Source of the DNA: Bacillus albus
Lineage (GTDB): Bacteria > Bacillota > Bacilli > Bacillales > Bacillaceae_G
DNA: 64,000 nt
Direction of reading: 5' to 3'
NCBI RefSeq assembly: GCF_001884185.1
Contig: NZ_MAOE01000001.1
Span: 124,001-188,000 of the forward strand
Shown one piece after another: positions 34,300 through 41,728 of this stretch. Made by a program: the position numbers and the translations under genes. The notes under the pieces were generated by a model that saw nothing but the letters and a program-made list of their open reading frames with translations, was not told the origin of the DNA and searched no databases. Positions within the stretch are counted from its first letter, which is position 1; each line of letters starts with the position of its first letter.

Positions 34300-35613
34300 T
34301 TAGCTTTTTACTATATCAACCGCACTATCCCACATACCGCTAAAAAAAGATCCGATGTTACGCATAAAACGTGTTAACCAATTTGCTTGTTCTATATCAG
34401 ATTTTGTTACAAGGTCTACTTGTAATGATTTACCTAATAAGAACCCTGGATCTGTACTGTCTTTAGGCGAGATAATCATTTTACTAATTGTTACACCTTT
34501 TTTAATAGGTGCTTCTTGTTTTTCATTCAATACTTTAAATTCTTTTTTATATACGTCTTTGTTGCTCTTTGGTATTGGAAGTGAAACAGCTTGCTTCGTT
34601 TGAACAACTACATCTTTGTCTTTTGCATTTGCTACTCGCACTGTTTCATATTCGTTTACTACTGAATCTTTTCCATAAACTTTCTTCATTTCAAAATTCC
34701 CAAATCCATAATCATATAATTTCTTCGTTTCATCAAAACGTGCTGCATGAGAGTTTGCTTTTATCACGACAGATATTAGACGCATACCGTTTCTTTCTAC
34801 TGTACCAGTGAAGCAATCACCAGCTTCTGGAGTAGTTCCTGTTTTCAACCCATCTACACCTTCGTATTGTCTAATTAAACCTTGTAACATCATGTTAAAA
34901 TTCACCATATCAATTGGATACTTGCCACCATTTTGGAATGTTTTTTTGGGGATTTTTGCTGTATCTAATATTTCCGGAAAATCTTGAACGAGACGTTGCG
35001 CTAAAATCGCACAATCTCTTGCGGACATTTTATTTTTCTCATCTGGAGTTGTCCCTTCTGGATGATGTCCTTTTAAATCATAGTTTGTTAAGCCTGTAGA
35101 GTTTACAAATTTGTAATTTTTCATTCCAAACTCTTTTGACTTATCATTCATCATTTTCACGAAATCGGCTTCTTTTCCAGCAATTTCTTCAACTAAAGCA
35201 ATTGTTGCACCGTTTGCAGAGTAAATTGCCATTGCCTCATATAACTCTTTTACTGTATAAGAGCCACCATTTTCTAATGGAACGTTTGATAATGAGCGAT
35301 CTTGTGAAATCTTATATGCATATTCAGAGATTTTAACTTTTTGATCCCATTTAAGTTTTCCGTTCTCCACCGCTTCATGAACTAAATATTCACTCATCAT
35401 TTTTGTCATACTAGCAATTGCTAATGATTCATCTGCATTTTTTTCATATAAAATTTTTCCGGAATTTGCTTCTACTAAAATTGCTGACCCTGCTTCTACT
35501 TCTATAGCAGAAACTGTTTCCGCTGTTGCTCTTCCAGATGTAACAACTATGCTACAAAATATTGTAAGCACTGTTACTATTGCAATAAATCTCTTGTAAA
35601 ACATACCTTTCAC
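34300..35613 (-). CDS. D-alanyl-D-alanine carboxypeptidase (DacA/PBP5 type)
   Basis: 437 residues. Signal peptide ending near ATAE (about 32), then the peptidase S11 domain with SMTK (S68-K71), SAN (132-134) and KTG (257-259), a C-terminal PBP5 beta domain, and a terminal amphipathic helix (WLTRFMRNIGSFFSGMW) for membrane binding. It trims the terminal D-Ala from peptidoglycan pentapeptides. GTG 35613 follows GGAGG by 8 nt; the open frame further upstream has no ribosome site. The SigP-like promoter 240 bp upstream, with a bla1-like fossil between, suggests beta-lactam induction. Confidence 0.92.
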   Translation of the reverse strand: MKGMFYKRFIAIVTVLTIFCSIVVTSGRATAETVSAIEVEAGSAILVEANSGKILYEKNADESLAIASMTKMMSEYLVHEAVENGKLKWDQKVKISEYAYKISQDRSLSNVPLENGGSYTVKELYEAMAIYSANGATIALVEEIAGKEADFVKMMNDKSKEFGMKNYKFVNSTGLTNYDLKGHHPEGTTPDEKNKMSARDCAILAQRLVQDFPEILDTAKIPKKTFQNGGKYPIDMVNFNMMLQGLIRQYEGVDGLKTGTTPEAGDCFTGTVERNGMRLISVVIKANSHAARFDETKKLYDYGFGNFEMKKVYGKDSVVNEYETVRVANAKDKDVVVQTKQAVSLPIPKSNKDVYKKEFKVLNEKQEAPIKKGVTISKMIISPKDSTDPGFLLGKSLQVDLVTKSDIEQANWLTRFMRNIGSFFSGMWDSAVDIVKS

Positions 35614-35734
35614 TTCTATTACCTCCAATATCTTTGTACTCAAAAAAACGTTATTCTAACATAATCCTAAAAAAATAGACAACGTTATCAAATTCTAAAT
35701 ATAAGACATTAGTCCCACTTTCATATAGAACATC

Positions 35735-35830
35735 TCATCCCACCCTTTTAGGCCTATTGATACTTAATATTCCTACACACATACCTCTTTTTAATACCTT
35801 TGTATTTTTCAAAATGATTCGCACTTTCAT
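35735..35830 (-). pseudogene. Fossil 5' end of a second bla1-like gene
   Basis: A 31-codon frame whose first 25 residues align without gaps to the bla1 N-terminus: ILKNTKVLKRGMCVGILSI here against ILKNKRMLKIGICVGILGL in bla1. It sits 20 bp downstream of a SigP-like promoter, as bla1 does, and the untranslated stretch is also similar. After that the beta-lactamase sequence is lost and a stop follows. Best explained as a bla duplicate whose body was deleted, leaving its promoter in front of the DacA-type gene. Confidence 0.75.
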
Positions 35831-35850
35831 ATTTTTTAGGATTACACTTC

Positions 35851-35880
35851 ATAGACAATCTAAGTAATACATTTGTTCCA
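35851..35880 (-). promoter_or_regulatory. SigP-like ECF promoter, with bla fossil, upstream of the carboxypeptidase gene
   Basis: GGAAC at 35875-35879 and GTCTA at 35852-35856 on the minus strand, 18-nt spacer. The predicted transcript would cross the bla fossil before reaching the GTG at 35613. Confidence 0.75.
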
Positions 35881-36047
35881 CATTTATAAAAAATAAAAGC
35901 AGTGTGTCCCGATCAAATTTCGTGGCACACCGGTAACCGAACATTCGTTTATTAGCTATCAAGGATTTTAATTATTTAATTCAGCTATTTGCTATACTCA
36001 TACTAGAGATGAATTTTCCTTAGTCTAGACTATTAATTTTTTATAAT

Positions 36048-36081
36048 AAAAAACTACATCCTATATAGAATGTAGTTTTTT
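36048..36081 (-). terminator. Terminator of the xenobiotic acetyltransferase gene
   Basis: AAAAAACTACAT pairs with ATGTAGTTTTTT, 8 nt past the stop at 36089. T-rich on the minus side (TTTTTTATTATAAAAAATT). Confidence 0.75.
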
Positions 36082-36088
36082 CACAGAC

Positions 36089-36793
36089 TTATCTATTTTT
36101 TACTTCCTTTTTATAAAAATCATATAATTGTTTAATAGATGAGCTAGATAATATAGGCATTGCCTTCTCAATTAATTCTCTATCCCAATCAAACCAACGC
36201 ATTTCCATCAGCAGATTCATTTCTGTGTCAGTGAATCGTTTCTTTATTTCCTTAGCAGGATTTCCACCAACTATTGTATAGGGCGGAACATCTTTACTTA
36301 CGACAGATCCTGCTGCAACGATTGCACCTTCACCGATTGTAACGCCAGGCATTATAATAGCATTCATTCCAATCCAAGCATCACTTTTAATGACTGTATC
36401 ACCCTTCGGTTCATATGAATGTTCAATTTGCTCAGCGAATGGATATACTGTAATCCATTCTGAGTGATGATTATGATTACCGCCCATTAAAATGACTACA
36501 CCACTGGCAATACAAACATAATTCCCAATAATGAGTTTATCAAGATGCCATCCCATCTGTTCAATTGGATTGAAAAGTGCTCGGGACTTAGCATCCCCCC
36601 ACAAATACCTTACACAGCCATCTTCAAAATTTTGATGACCATAATAACCTGAATAATAGGAGTACTCTCCTACCTCAATAAGGGGATTTGTTACTATATC
36701 TTTTAAATACTTCGTTTCTGACCAATGATTATATAATGGATGCTTCATAACTTTATTCCTCGCTTCTAAGTATTGTAGATCTTTGTCATTCAC
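36089..36793 (-). CDS. Xenobiotic (CatB/Vat-type) acetyltransferase
   Basis: 234 residues forming a left-handed beta helix. Hexapeptide-type repeats run through IGNYVCIASGVVILMGG, SDAWIGMNAIIMPGVTIGEGAIVAAGSVV and IVGGNPAKEIKKRF. The catalytic His lies in GGNHNHHSEW. The C-terminal RWFDWD block and the FEDGCVRYLWGD loop match CatB-type chloramphenicol or Vat streptogramin acetyltransferases. In this group such genes are chromosomal and not always resistance-conferring. Start at 36793 is weakly supported by sequence. Confidence 0.85.
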   Translation of the reverse strand: MNDKDLQYLEARNKVMKHPLYNHWSETKYLKDIVTNPLIEVGEYSYYSGYYGHQNFEDGCVRYLWGDAKSRALFNPIEQMGWHLDKLIIGNYVCIASGVVILMGGNHNHHSEWITVYPFAEQIEHSYEPKGDTVIKSDAWIGMNAIIMPGVTIGEGAIVAAGSVVSKDVPPYTIVGGNPAKEIKKRFTDTEMNLLMEMRWFDWDRELIEKAMPILSSSSIKQLYDFYKKEVKNR

Positions 36794-37201
36794 TTAGAAG
36801 CTTACTACGACCGCTACATTTTTTAGCTTTCTCAAACGACGAATCATTATATTCAAGCCTTTCTGTTATAATAAAAAAATCATAACGTGTTAAATTACAT
36901 AAGTCAAATTGTAAAATGATATACTGAAACTTAAAGTGTGCATTGAAATTTAAACATTAAAACAATCGAGTTTTCAAATAACAAATCCCAATTACATATG
37001 ATAAAGATTTCTTAACTATACATCTAACTTCTTTCCTGTATTAGCTGTAACTTCCTCGATATAGTCTTATTACATTTTAATTTGTCTGATAAATCAATAA
37101 ATGTTAATATGATTATAGAAGATATTATCATCTATTAGATTTCACAGCCAGTTTTTCACACAACGATTTCTGAATCCTTAAGTAAATAGGAGGTTTAGAA
37201 C
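36794..37201. other. Divergent intergenic region
   Basis: About 410 bp between the acetyltransferase and the secreted-protein gene. Very AT-rich; probably carries both promoters. No gene, repeat or clear operator was recognised. Confidence 0.4.
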
Positions 37202-37672
37202 ATGAAACTTTTAAGGCAATCCACAATTATTGGTGCATTGACTGTTGGAGGAGTTTTATTATCGAATACAATTTATACAATTACACCTGTATCTGCACAA
37301 TCACAACTTACACAAAAAGTAGCACCATTTTTAGATAATTGGCAGTGGCAAAACTACTTTTTATTACATCATAATGCAGATTTTATAGAAGAGTTAGCAG
37401 TTGGTGACTTAAAACACGGAGATACATTCGATGTTACTATATATACTGGTGGTAAAGATACTGGTATAGTAAAAATATATCAATTGAGTGGAAATGAAAA
37501 TGATGAAATAAACTTGCATAGATATAAAACTATTTATGACTCGGGTTTGAAACATAATTATGGTAGATTTGTAACACCTATTACTAAGTCCTATAATCCT
37601 GGAACATATGTAGCTGTTATGAAACTTGGAGAAAATTATTATTATGGAGGCAGCTTTAAAATCTCAAAATAA
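37202..37672 (+). CDS. Secreted protein, DUF5065-like
   Basis: 156 residues with a signal peptide (1-33, cleavage after VSAQ) and a compact beta-rich mature domain containing GDLKHGDTFDV and YNPGTYVAVMKLGE. The overall pattern resembles DUF5065 proteins found in the B. cereus group. The ATG follows AGGAGG. No enzymatic motif was seen. It is a single gene with its own terminator. Function unknown. Confidence 0.65.
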   Translation: MKLLRQSTIIGALTVGGVLLSNTIYTITPVSAQSQLTQKVAPFLDNWQWQNYFLLHHNADFIEELAVGDLKHGDTFDVTIYTGGKDTGIVKIYQLSGNENDEINLHRYKTIYDSGLKHNYGRFVTPITKSYNPGTYVAVMKLGENYYYGGSFKISK

Positions 37673-37726
37673 TTAAATCTCACCAAAAAATATTGGATAC
37701 TATTTTTATTGAGTAAAAACCATTTT

Positions 37727-37765
37727 AAAAGCTCCGCTACCTTATATAAGATAGCGGAGCTTTTT
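37727..37765 (+). terminator. Terminator of the secreted-protein gene
   Basis: AAAAGCTCCGCTA pairs with TAGCGGAGCTTTT across an 11-nt loop, then TTTTGATT. Confidence 0.85.
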
Positions 37766-37856
37766 GATTATTCACCCTTTTTAAGGTTAAAAAAATGCTT
37801 ACTCTCTTTATAAATTAGCATTTTATTCAATAACTATTTCGAGTTCTTTAAGTTCT

Positions 37857-37892
37857 ACACATAAAATATGCAATAGTGCATATTTTATGTGT
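37857..37892 (+). promoter_or_regulatory. Perfect 16-bp inverted repeat upstream of two tiny membrane peptide genes
   Basis: ACACATAAAATATGCA is mirrored exactly by TGCATATTTTATGTGT with only 4 nt between. No T run follows, so it is not a typical terminator. It lies 70 bp upstream of the first small peptide gene and could be an operator or an RNA structure. Confidence 0.55.
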
Positions 37893-37961
37893 TCACTCTT
37901 TGAAAATGCGATAATTTATCTATAAAAATATTTAAAATTAATATTAGAAGGAGAATATTAC

Positions 37962-38045
37962 ATGTCTTTCTATTCTTGGTCTCCCCTTATTTTCTTAATA
38001 GTTGTTGCAATTATCATTTCTATTCAAAAGACTAAGAAACAATAA
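37962..38045 (+). CDS. 27-residue hydrophobic peptide
   Basis: Begins MSFYSWSPLIFLIVVAI and ends with the basic tail QKTKKQ. ATG is 8 nt after AGAAGGAG. One membrane span with a positively charged end, so a small membrane peptide. Too short for homology judgement. Followed after 22 bp by a second, similar-sized gene with its own strong ribosome site, which supports both being real. Confidence 0.55.
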   Translation: MSFYSWSPLIFLIVVAIIISIQKTKKQ

Positions 38046-38067
38046 TTGATTATTTGGAGGTGTAAAA

Positions 38068-38169
38068 ATGTCATTTGCAGCATGGAGTGCAATTTTTATG
38101 ACTTTAATCGGAGCAATTTCTGGAGCGGTCTTTGGTGCGATCTCCTCTAGAAATAAAACCAAAAATTAA
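38068..38169 (+). CDS. 33-residue hydrophobic peptide
   Basis: Begins MSFAAWSAIFMTLIG, then GAISGAVFGAISSRNKTKN. ATG is 7 nt after TTGGAGG. Small-residue-rich helix (Gly/Ala) with a basic end; both peptides start MSF and share a Trp-Ser pair, which suggests they are related and co-translated. Possible roles are membrane toxin, leaderless bacteriocin or a small regulatory membrane subunit. None is shown by sequence. Confidence 0.55.
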   Translation: MSFAAWSAIFMTLIGAISGAVFGAISSRNKTKN

Positions 38170-38210
38170 TTACTAACGTAAAAGTGAATTTCTAATAAAA
38201 CGCTATACAA

Positions 38211-38244
38211 AAAAGTAGCCAATCAAGTTTTATAGGCTACTTTT
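38211..38244. terminator. Bidirectional terminator between peptide genes and pepD
   Basis: AAAAGTAGCC pairs with GGCTACTTTT, 14 nt before the convergent pepD stop. Confidence 0.75.
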
Positions 38245-38257
38245 CATTTCAGCAATC

Positions 38258-39727
38258 TTATTTAGCTAACTCTTTCGTCCCCTTCATTACATCAACGAAG
38301 AATCCCCAGTTATTCACAACAGAAGAAATACTAATATGTTCATCTGGAGTGTGAACATTAAATATATCTGGACCGAATGAAATTGCATCTAATTCAGGCA
38401 TCTTTTGAACGAATACACTACATTCGATTCCTGCATGTACAGCAAAGATTTCAACATCTTTATTGTATTTTTCTTGATGCACTTTTTCAAACAAATTACG
38501 AATTTGTGAATTCGGATTGTATGGCCATTCTGGATACTCTGACTCGATTTCAAATGTTGCACCAACTAACTCGGCGATACATTTAATCTCATCTGCAACA
38601 TGTTGTTTTAAACTACTTACAGAACTTCTCACTTCGTTACGTAATTTAATTTCATTTTGTAACGTTTCAATAACGCCTAAATTTGTTGAACTTTCTACAA
38701 GACCTTTAATATCCAAGCTCATACTTTGAATGCCGTTTGGAATTAAGAATAATGATGAAATAAGTTGCTTTTGTGTCTCTTTAGCAAATACTTTTTCTAC
38801 TTTCTCATCCAATTTTGTAAGTGTAACGTGAACATCTGGATCAACAGCACGCATTTCTTCTTGTAATACTCTTGTCCAAGATACTAGTTTTTCTTCTACT
38901 TTCTCTACATCTTCTGTACGTAATACAATTGTAGCTACACTTTCACGCGGAATTGCATTTGTTTTTAATCCGCCGTGAACTTCACTTATATCAAATTGAA
39001 TATTTGCTGATAAATCGCGTAATACTCGTCCTAATACTTTGTTTGCATTACCGCGTTGTTTATCAATTTCCATACCAGAATGTCCGCCTTTTAAACCACC
39101 AACATATAGACGGTATGCATCCGTATTCGCTGGCGCTTCATCCCAAATAACTGGAATTGTTTCAACAGCTTTCGCACCACCTGCGCTACTTACAAGTAAT
39201 TTATGATCTTCTTCAGAATCAATATTAATAAAAATCTTACCATCAAAGTGATTTGCATCAACAGCGAAAGCCCCGCCCATTGTTGTTTCTTCTTCAGTAG
39301 TAATAACTACTTCAAGTGCTGGATGCGGAATGTCTTTTGAATCTAATAAAGCCATCGCATACGCAACTGCAATACCATTATCAGCACCTAAAGTCGTTTG
39401 ATTTGCATATAACATGTCCCCAATGATGCGTAATTCAATTGGATCTTTTTCAAAATCATGTACGGTTGCTTGATTTTTTTCACATACCATATCCATATGA
39501 CCTTGAATGATTATAGCTGGTACATTTTCATAACCAGTAGTTGCTTCTTTTTTAATAATGACATTTAATGCTTCATCTTGAATCACTTCTAAGTTACGCT
39601 CTTTTGCAAAGCCAACTAAATAATCACTAATTTCCTTTTCATTACCTGATCCTCTAGGAATCTTTGAAATTTCTGCAAAATGATAAAATACAGGGTGCTT
39701 TGTTAATTGTTCTAAAGTAGAATACAT
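38258..39727 (-). CDS. pepD: Aminoacyl-histidine dipeptidase (PepD, M20C)
   Basis: 489 residues. Zinc-site motifs of M20C: QGHMDMVCE (His-x-Asp), LGADNGIAVAYAM (bridging Asp), TTEEETTMGGA (catalytic Glu and ligand) and IECSVF near residue 430. It hydrolyses Xaa-His dipeptides and other short peptides in the cytoplasm. No signal peptide. Start ATG follows GAGAGGAG. Length equals the standard family size. Confidence 0.93.
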   Translation of the reverse strand: MYSTLEQLTKHPVFYHFAEISKIPRGSGNEKEISDYLVGFAKERNLEVIQDEALNVIIKKEATTGYENVPAIIIQGHMDMVCEKNQATVHDFEKDPIELRIIGDMLYANQTTLGADNGIAVAYAMALLDSKDIPHPALEVVITTEEETTMGGAFAVDANHFDGKIFINIDSEEDHKLLVSSAGGAKAVETIPVIWDEAPANTDAYRLYVGGLKGGHSGMEIDKQRGNANKVLGRVLRDLSANIQFDISEVHGGLKTNAIPRESVATIVLRTEDVEKVEEKLVSWTRVLQEEMRAVDPDVHVTLTKLDEKVEKVFAKETQKQLISSLFLIPNGIQSMSLDIKGLVESSTNLGVIETLQNEIKLRNEVRSSVSSLKQHVADEIKCIAELVGATFEIESEYPEWPYNPNSQIRNLFEKVHQEKYNKDVEIFAVHAGIECSVFVQKMPELDAISFGPDIFNVHTPDEHISISSVVNNWGFFVDVMKGTKELAK

Positions 39728-39837
39728 TTTTAAGCTCCTCTCAAAATGACAAAATAATATGTAAGTCTTTTATCATTATACCATGATTCATTATTTTACC
39801 TTTCTTTTAACTTTTTAATATAGTGTTCATTTTATGG

Positions 39838-39869
39838 ACAACACTCTTACAACACTGTAAGGGTGTTGT
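39838..39869. promoter_or_regulatory. Strong inverted repeat between divergent pepD and yxeA-like genes
   Basis: ACAACACTCTTACA pairs with TGTAAGGGTGTTGT (one G-U pair) around a 4-nt loop. It has no long T run. Between two divergently transcribed genes it is better placed as an operator than a terminator. Confidence 0.45.
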
Positions 39870-39943
39870 ATTCTAAATCGATTTTTCTCATTTCATAATA
39901 GCCGTATACTGTGTAAAGAAACAGATTGAAGGAGATAAAGAAA

Positions 39944-40294
39944 ATGAAAAGGTTTTTAGTAATTATTACACTATGTTTATTATTTTCTAGTTTTACTATT
40001 GGATGTGAAAGAGCATCATTAAATCGAATTGTTAAAGATGTATATTACGTACAGATACAAGGCGAGGGAACTATCGAAAAAGTTGAAGGTAAAAACTTAA
40101 GAAACTACACACTGCCTGCTTATGACGAAGACGGAGTAAAAAAACAAATTACATTTAGAAGTAAGAAAGCATCAAACGAACATAAAGATGATAAGAGCAA
40201 AAATGAAATATCATCAATTGAAGTGAAATCATATGAAGAGATTCAAGAAGCTGAGTTACCTGCAAAAGTAAAAGAAAAGTTAAATGCTAAATAA
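39944..40294 (+). CDS. YxeA-family lipoprotein (DUF1093)
   Basis: 116 residues. Signal peptide with lipobox-like FTIGC (about residues 16-20), then the DUF1093 core: YYVQIQGEGTIE, YTLPAYDEDGVKKQITF, and IEVKSYEEIQEAELPAKVKEKL. The C-terminal ELP-KVK pattern is typical of YxeA. The ATG at 39944 follows GAAGGAG; the frame is open 6 codons further upstream without a better site. Surface lipoprotein of unknown role. Confidence 0.75.
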   Translation: MKRFLVIITLCLLFSSFTIGCERASLNRIVKDVYYVQIQGEGTIEKVEGKNLRNYTLPAYDEDGVKKQITFRSKKASNEHKDDKSKNEISSIEVKSYEEIQEAELPAKVKEKLNAK

Positions 40295-40336
40295 AAAACA
40301 AAAGAAAATGCTCTATGCATTTTCTTTTGTTTTTTT
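40293..40336. terminator. Bidirectional terminator shared by the lipoprotein and antitoxin genes
   Basis: AAAAAACAAAAGAAAATGC is mirrored by GCATTTTCTTTTGTTTTTT over a 5-nt loop. The convergent small gene ends inside it. Confidence 0.85.
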
Positions 40337-40489
40337 CACTCGTATATATTTTGAACTGCTATTATTCATCAGTTTCTCTAAACGATTTATATTTTCCGTT
40401 AACGCACCTTTCACAAGAGAGAAATCTGTATTTGGTTCTTCTTTTTTCTCTTTAAAAAATGAAGATTTTTGTACATTCACTTCAGCCAT
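40313..40489 (-). CDS. Candidate SpoIISB-type antitoxin (58 residues)
   Basis: MAEVNVQKSSFFKEKK..., with the core TDFSLVKGALTENINRLEKL and a basic tail. Start ATG follows AAAGGGGGAG. A second, smaller gene upstream shares FFKE...TDFSL-KG, so the two are related. Both lie downstream of a SpoIISA-like toxin in the same direction, the place of spoIISB in B. subtilis. Small, charged and intrinsically flexible, as antitoxins of this system are. It may have its own promoter at 40531-40561. Confidence 0.65.
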   Translation of the reverse strand: MAEVNVQKSSFFKEKKEEPNTDFSLVKGALTENINRLEKLMNNSSSKYIRVKKTKENA

Positions 40490-40530
40490 CTCTTCTCCCC
40501 CTTTTCAAACAGATACAATCTTCTATTTAT

Positions 40531-40561
40531 ATTATATCGCAAATGTAGACAGCGTGTACAA
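40531..40561 (-). promoter_or_regulatory. Possible SigA promoter for the 58-residue antitoxin gene
   Basis: Minus strand TTGTAC (40556-40561), 19 nt, TATAAT (40531-40536). The -10 is perfect, the spacer is slightly long. It lies about 42 nt upstream of the start. Confidence 0.4.
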
Positions 40562-40564
40562 GTA

Positions 40565-40690
40565 TCATTTTCTTTTTAATTCTTCTTCTAATTCTTCTAC
40601 TTGCTGTAATGTATCTCCTTTTATTAACGAGAAATCTGTTGCATCTTCATTATCTTCTTTAAAAAAATCATTGTCATAATCTTTTATCAC
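40565..40690 (-). CDS. Candidate second SpoIIS antitoxin (41 residues)
   Basis: GTG start at 40690 after GAGGTG. Sequence MIKDYDNDFFKEDNEDATDF..., then SLIKGDTLQQVEELEEELKRK. It shares FFKE and TDFSL(V/I)KG with the 58-residue gene. Between toxin and larger antitoxin, in the same direction. B. subtilis has a comparable extra small antitoxin gene, spoIISC. Whether this one neutralises the toxin is not shown. Confidence 0.6.
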   Translation of the reverse strand: MIKDYDNDFFKEDNEDATDFSLIKGDTLQQVEELEEELKRK

Positions 40691-40779
40691 TACAATCACC
40701 TCTACGTGCTAGTGTAGGGATGATTGTCCGATTTTATACAAGTTTGTCTGAATTTACTTTGTCTTTATGTATAAGTGAA

Positions 40780-40804
40780 AAGGACAGAAGAAAATCCTGT
40801 CCTT
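40780..40804 (-). terminator. Attenuator after the toxin gene
   Basis: AAGGACAG pairs with CTGTCCTT, overlapping the toxin stop. Weak T run (TTCAC). It would lower readthrough to the antitoxins and fits independent antitoxin promoters. Confidence 0.5.
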
Positions 40805-41543
40805 ATTTACTAAAGTAACTATGATGTATTGTTAAATTATATACATTTTCAAAATCCCGATCTTGCAGATTATTTTTCTTCCCATCAATAACAATGAAAA
40901 CATCACTCACTATTTTTACTGGTATAATTCCGACATTTTCTACTTGCACCGCTTTCTGCTCATTCAATTGCTCAATGTGTTCAAATGGAACGATAGTACT
41001 AAATTGCGAGCGGATACCGCGAAAGTTTGTATTTAATTCCTTTGCCGATTCAAATACAACAATTTTCGCTCCAATCTTTTCCCCGTATGAATCTAAAAAT
41101 GCGTTTAAACTTTTTGTATAGTCTTCTTCCGTATGCCATTCCATCGTACCGAATACTGCTGGATTCACATTTTGAATAATTGTTGTGTATATTTCTCCTC
41201 TTGCTTTAGAAGCAATTAATGATCTTTTTATCGATTGAACAGTCTTGCCGATATCGCTAAATTTCGCTCCCCATATTTCTGAAATATTAGGTGTTAAAAT
41301 AAATGCAATATCAACGAAAATAACCATTGCAGTGAACATTAAAAGATTTTTCCAGAGGGTTAAATCAATTCCTTTTATCATGAAATACACGGTGACTGAT
41401 ACTATAAATAACCCATACCAAGTCTTTCTAATCCGTTGCTTCTTCTCTTCGTACAACTCTTCATTTCTCCAGTAAAAGAAAACAAGAACTAGAAAAACGA
41501 TTGCTAAAATAAATAAGCCGATTCGAATGTTAGAGATCACCAA
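40803..41543 (-). CDS. spoIISA: SpoIISA-family membrane toxin
   Basis: About 246 residues. Three N-terminal membrane helices (about 8-26, 46-62, 66-88) followed by a cytoplasmic domain (CytoSpoIISA-like) from about 95 on, ending [16 protein letters not shown]. The segment [16 protein letters not shown] strongly recalls the B. subtilis SpoIISA helix. Expressed alone, SpoIISA damages the membrane; SpoIISB-type proteins block it. Start choice is between ATG 41549, TTG 41543 and GTG 41540; GGAGGG lies 8 nt before the TTG. It is followed by two small antitoxin candidates. Confidence 0.85.
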   Translation of the reverse strand: MVISNIRIGLFILAIVFLVLVFFYWRNEELYEEKKQRIRKTWYGLFIVSVTVYFMIKGIDLTLWKNLLMFTAMVIFVDIAFILTPNISEIWGAKFSDIGKTVQSIKRSLIASKARGEIYTTIIQNVNPAVFGTMEWHTEEDYTKSLNAFLDSYGEKIGAKIVVFESAKELNTNFRGIRSQFSTIVPFEHIEQLNEQKAVQVENVGIIPVKIVSDVFIVIDGKKNNLQDRDFENVYNLTIHHSYFSK

Positions 41544-41610
41544 TGACATCACCCTCCATTCAAAAACTACTCACGATATCATTACATGCACAAGCAGCTC
41601 TCTTTATGAC

Positions 41611-41676
41611 AAAAGACGTGGACAAGCTTCTAAATTTAGCAATATCGCATATACATTAGAAGGTACCACGTCTTTT
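41611..41676 (-). terminator. Terminator of gpmA
   Basis: AAAAGACGTGG pairs with CCACGTCTTTT in a long stem (extended by TTCTAA/TTAGAA), 52 nt after the gpmA stop. A/T on both sides. Confidence 0.7.
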
Positions 41677-41728
41677 ATCTTGAATCTACATTGTATATGT
41701 AGACAAGCATGCGTTTCAAATTTTCATG

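Noticed and set aside
40284-40679. 131-codon plus-strand ORF over the antitoxin genes
   Set aside because: Shadow of the two small minus-strand genes; low-complexity Phe/Ser-rich reading without ribosome site.
41661-41676. T-box-like GGTACCACG
   Set aside because: No specifier stem or downstream aminoacyl-tRNA or amino-acid gene; it is part of the gpmA terminator.
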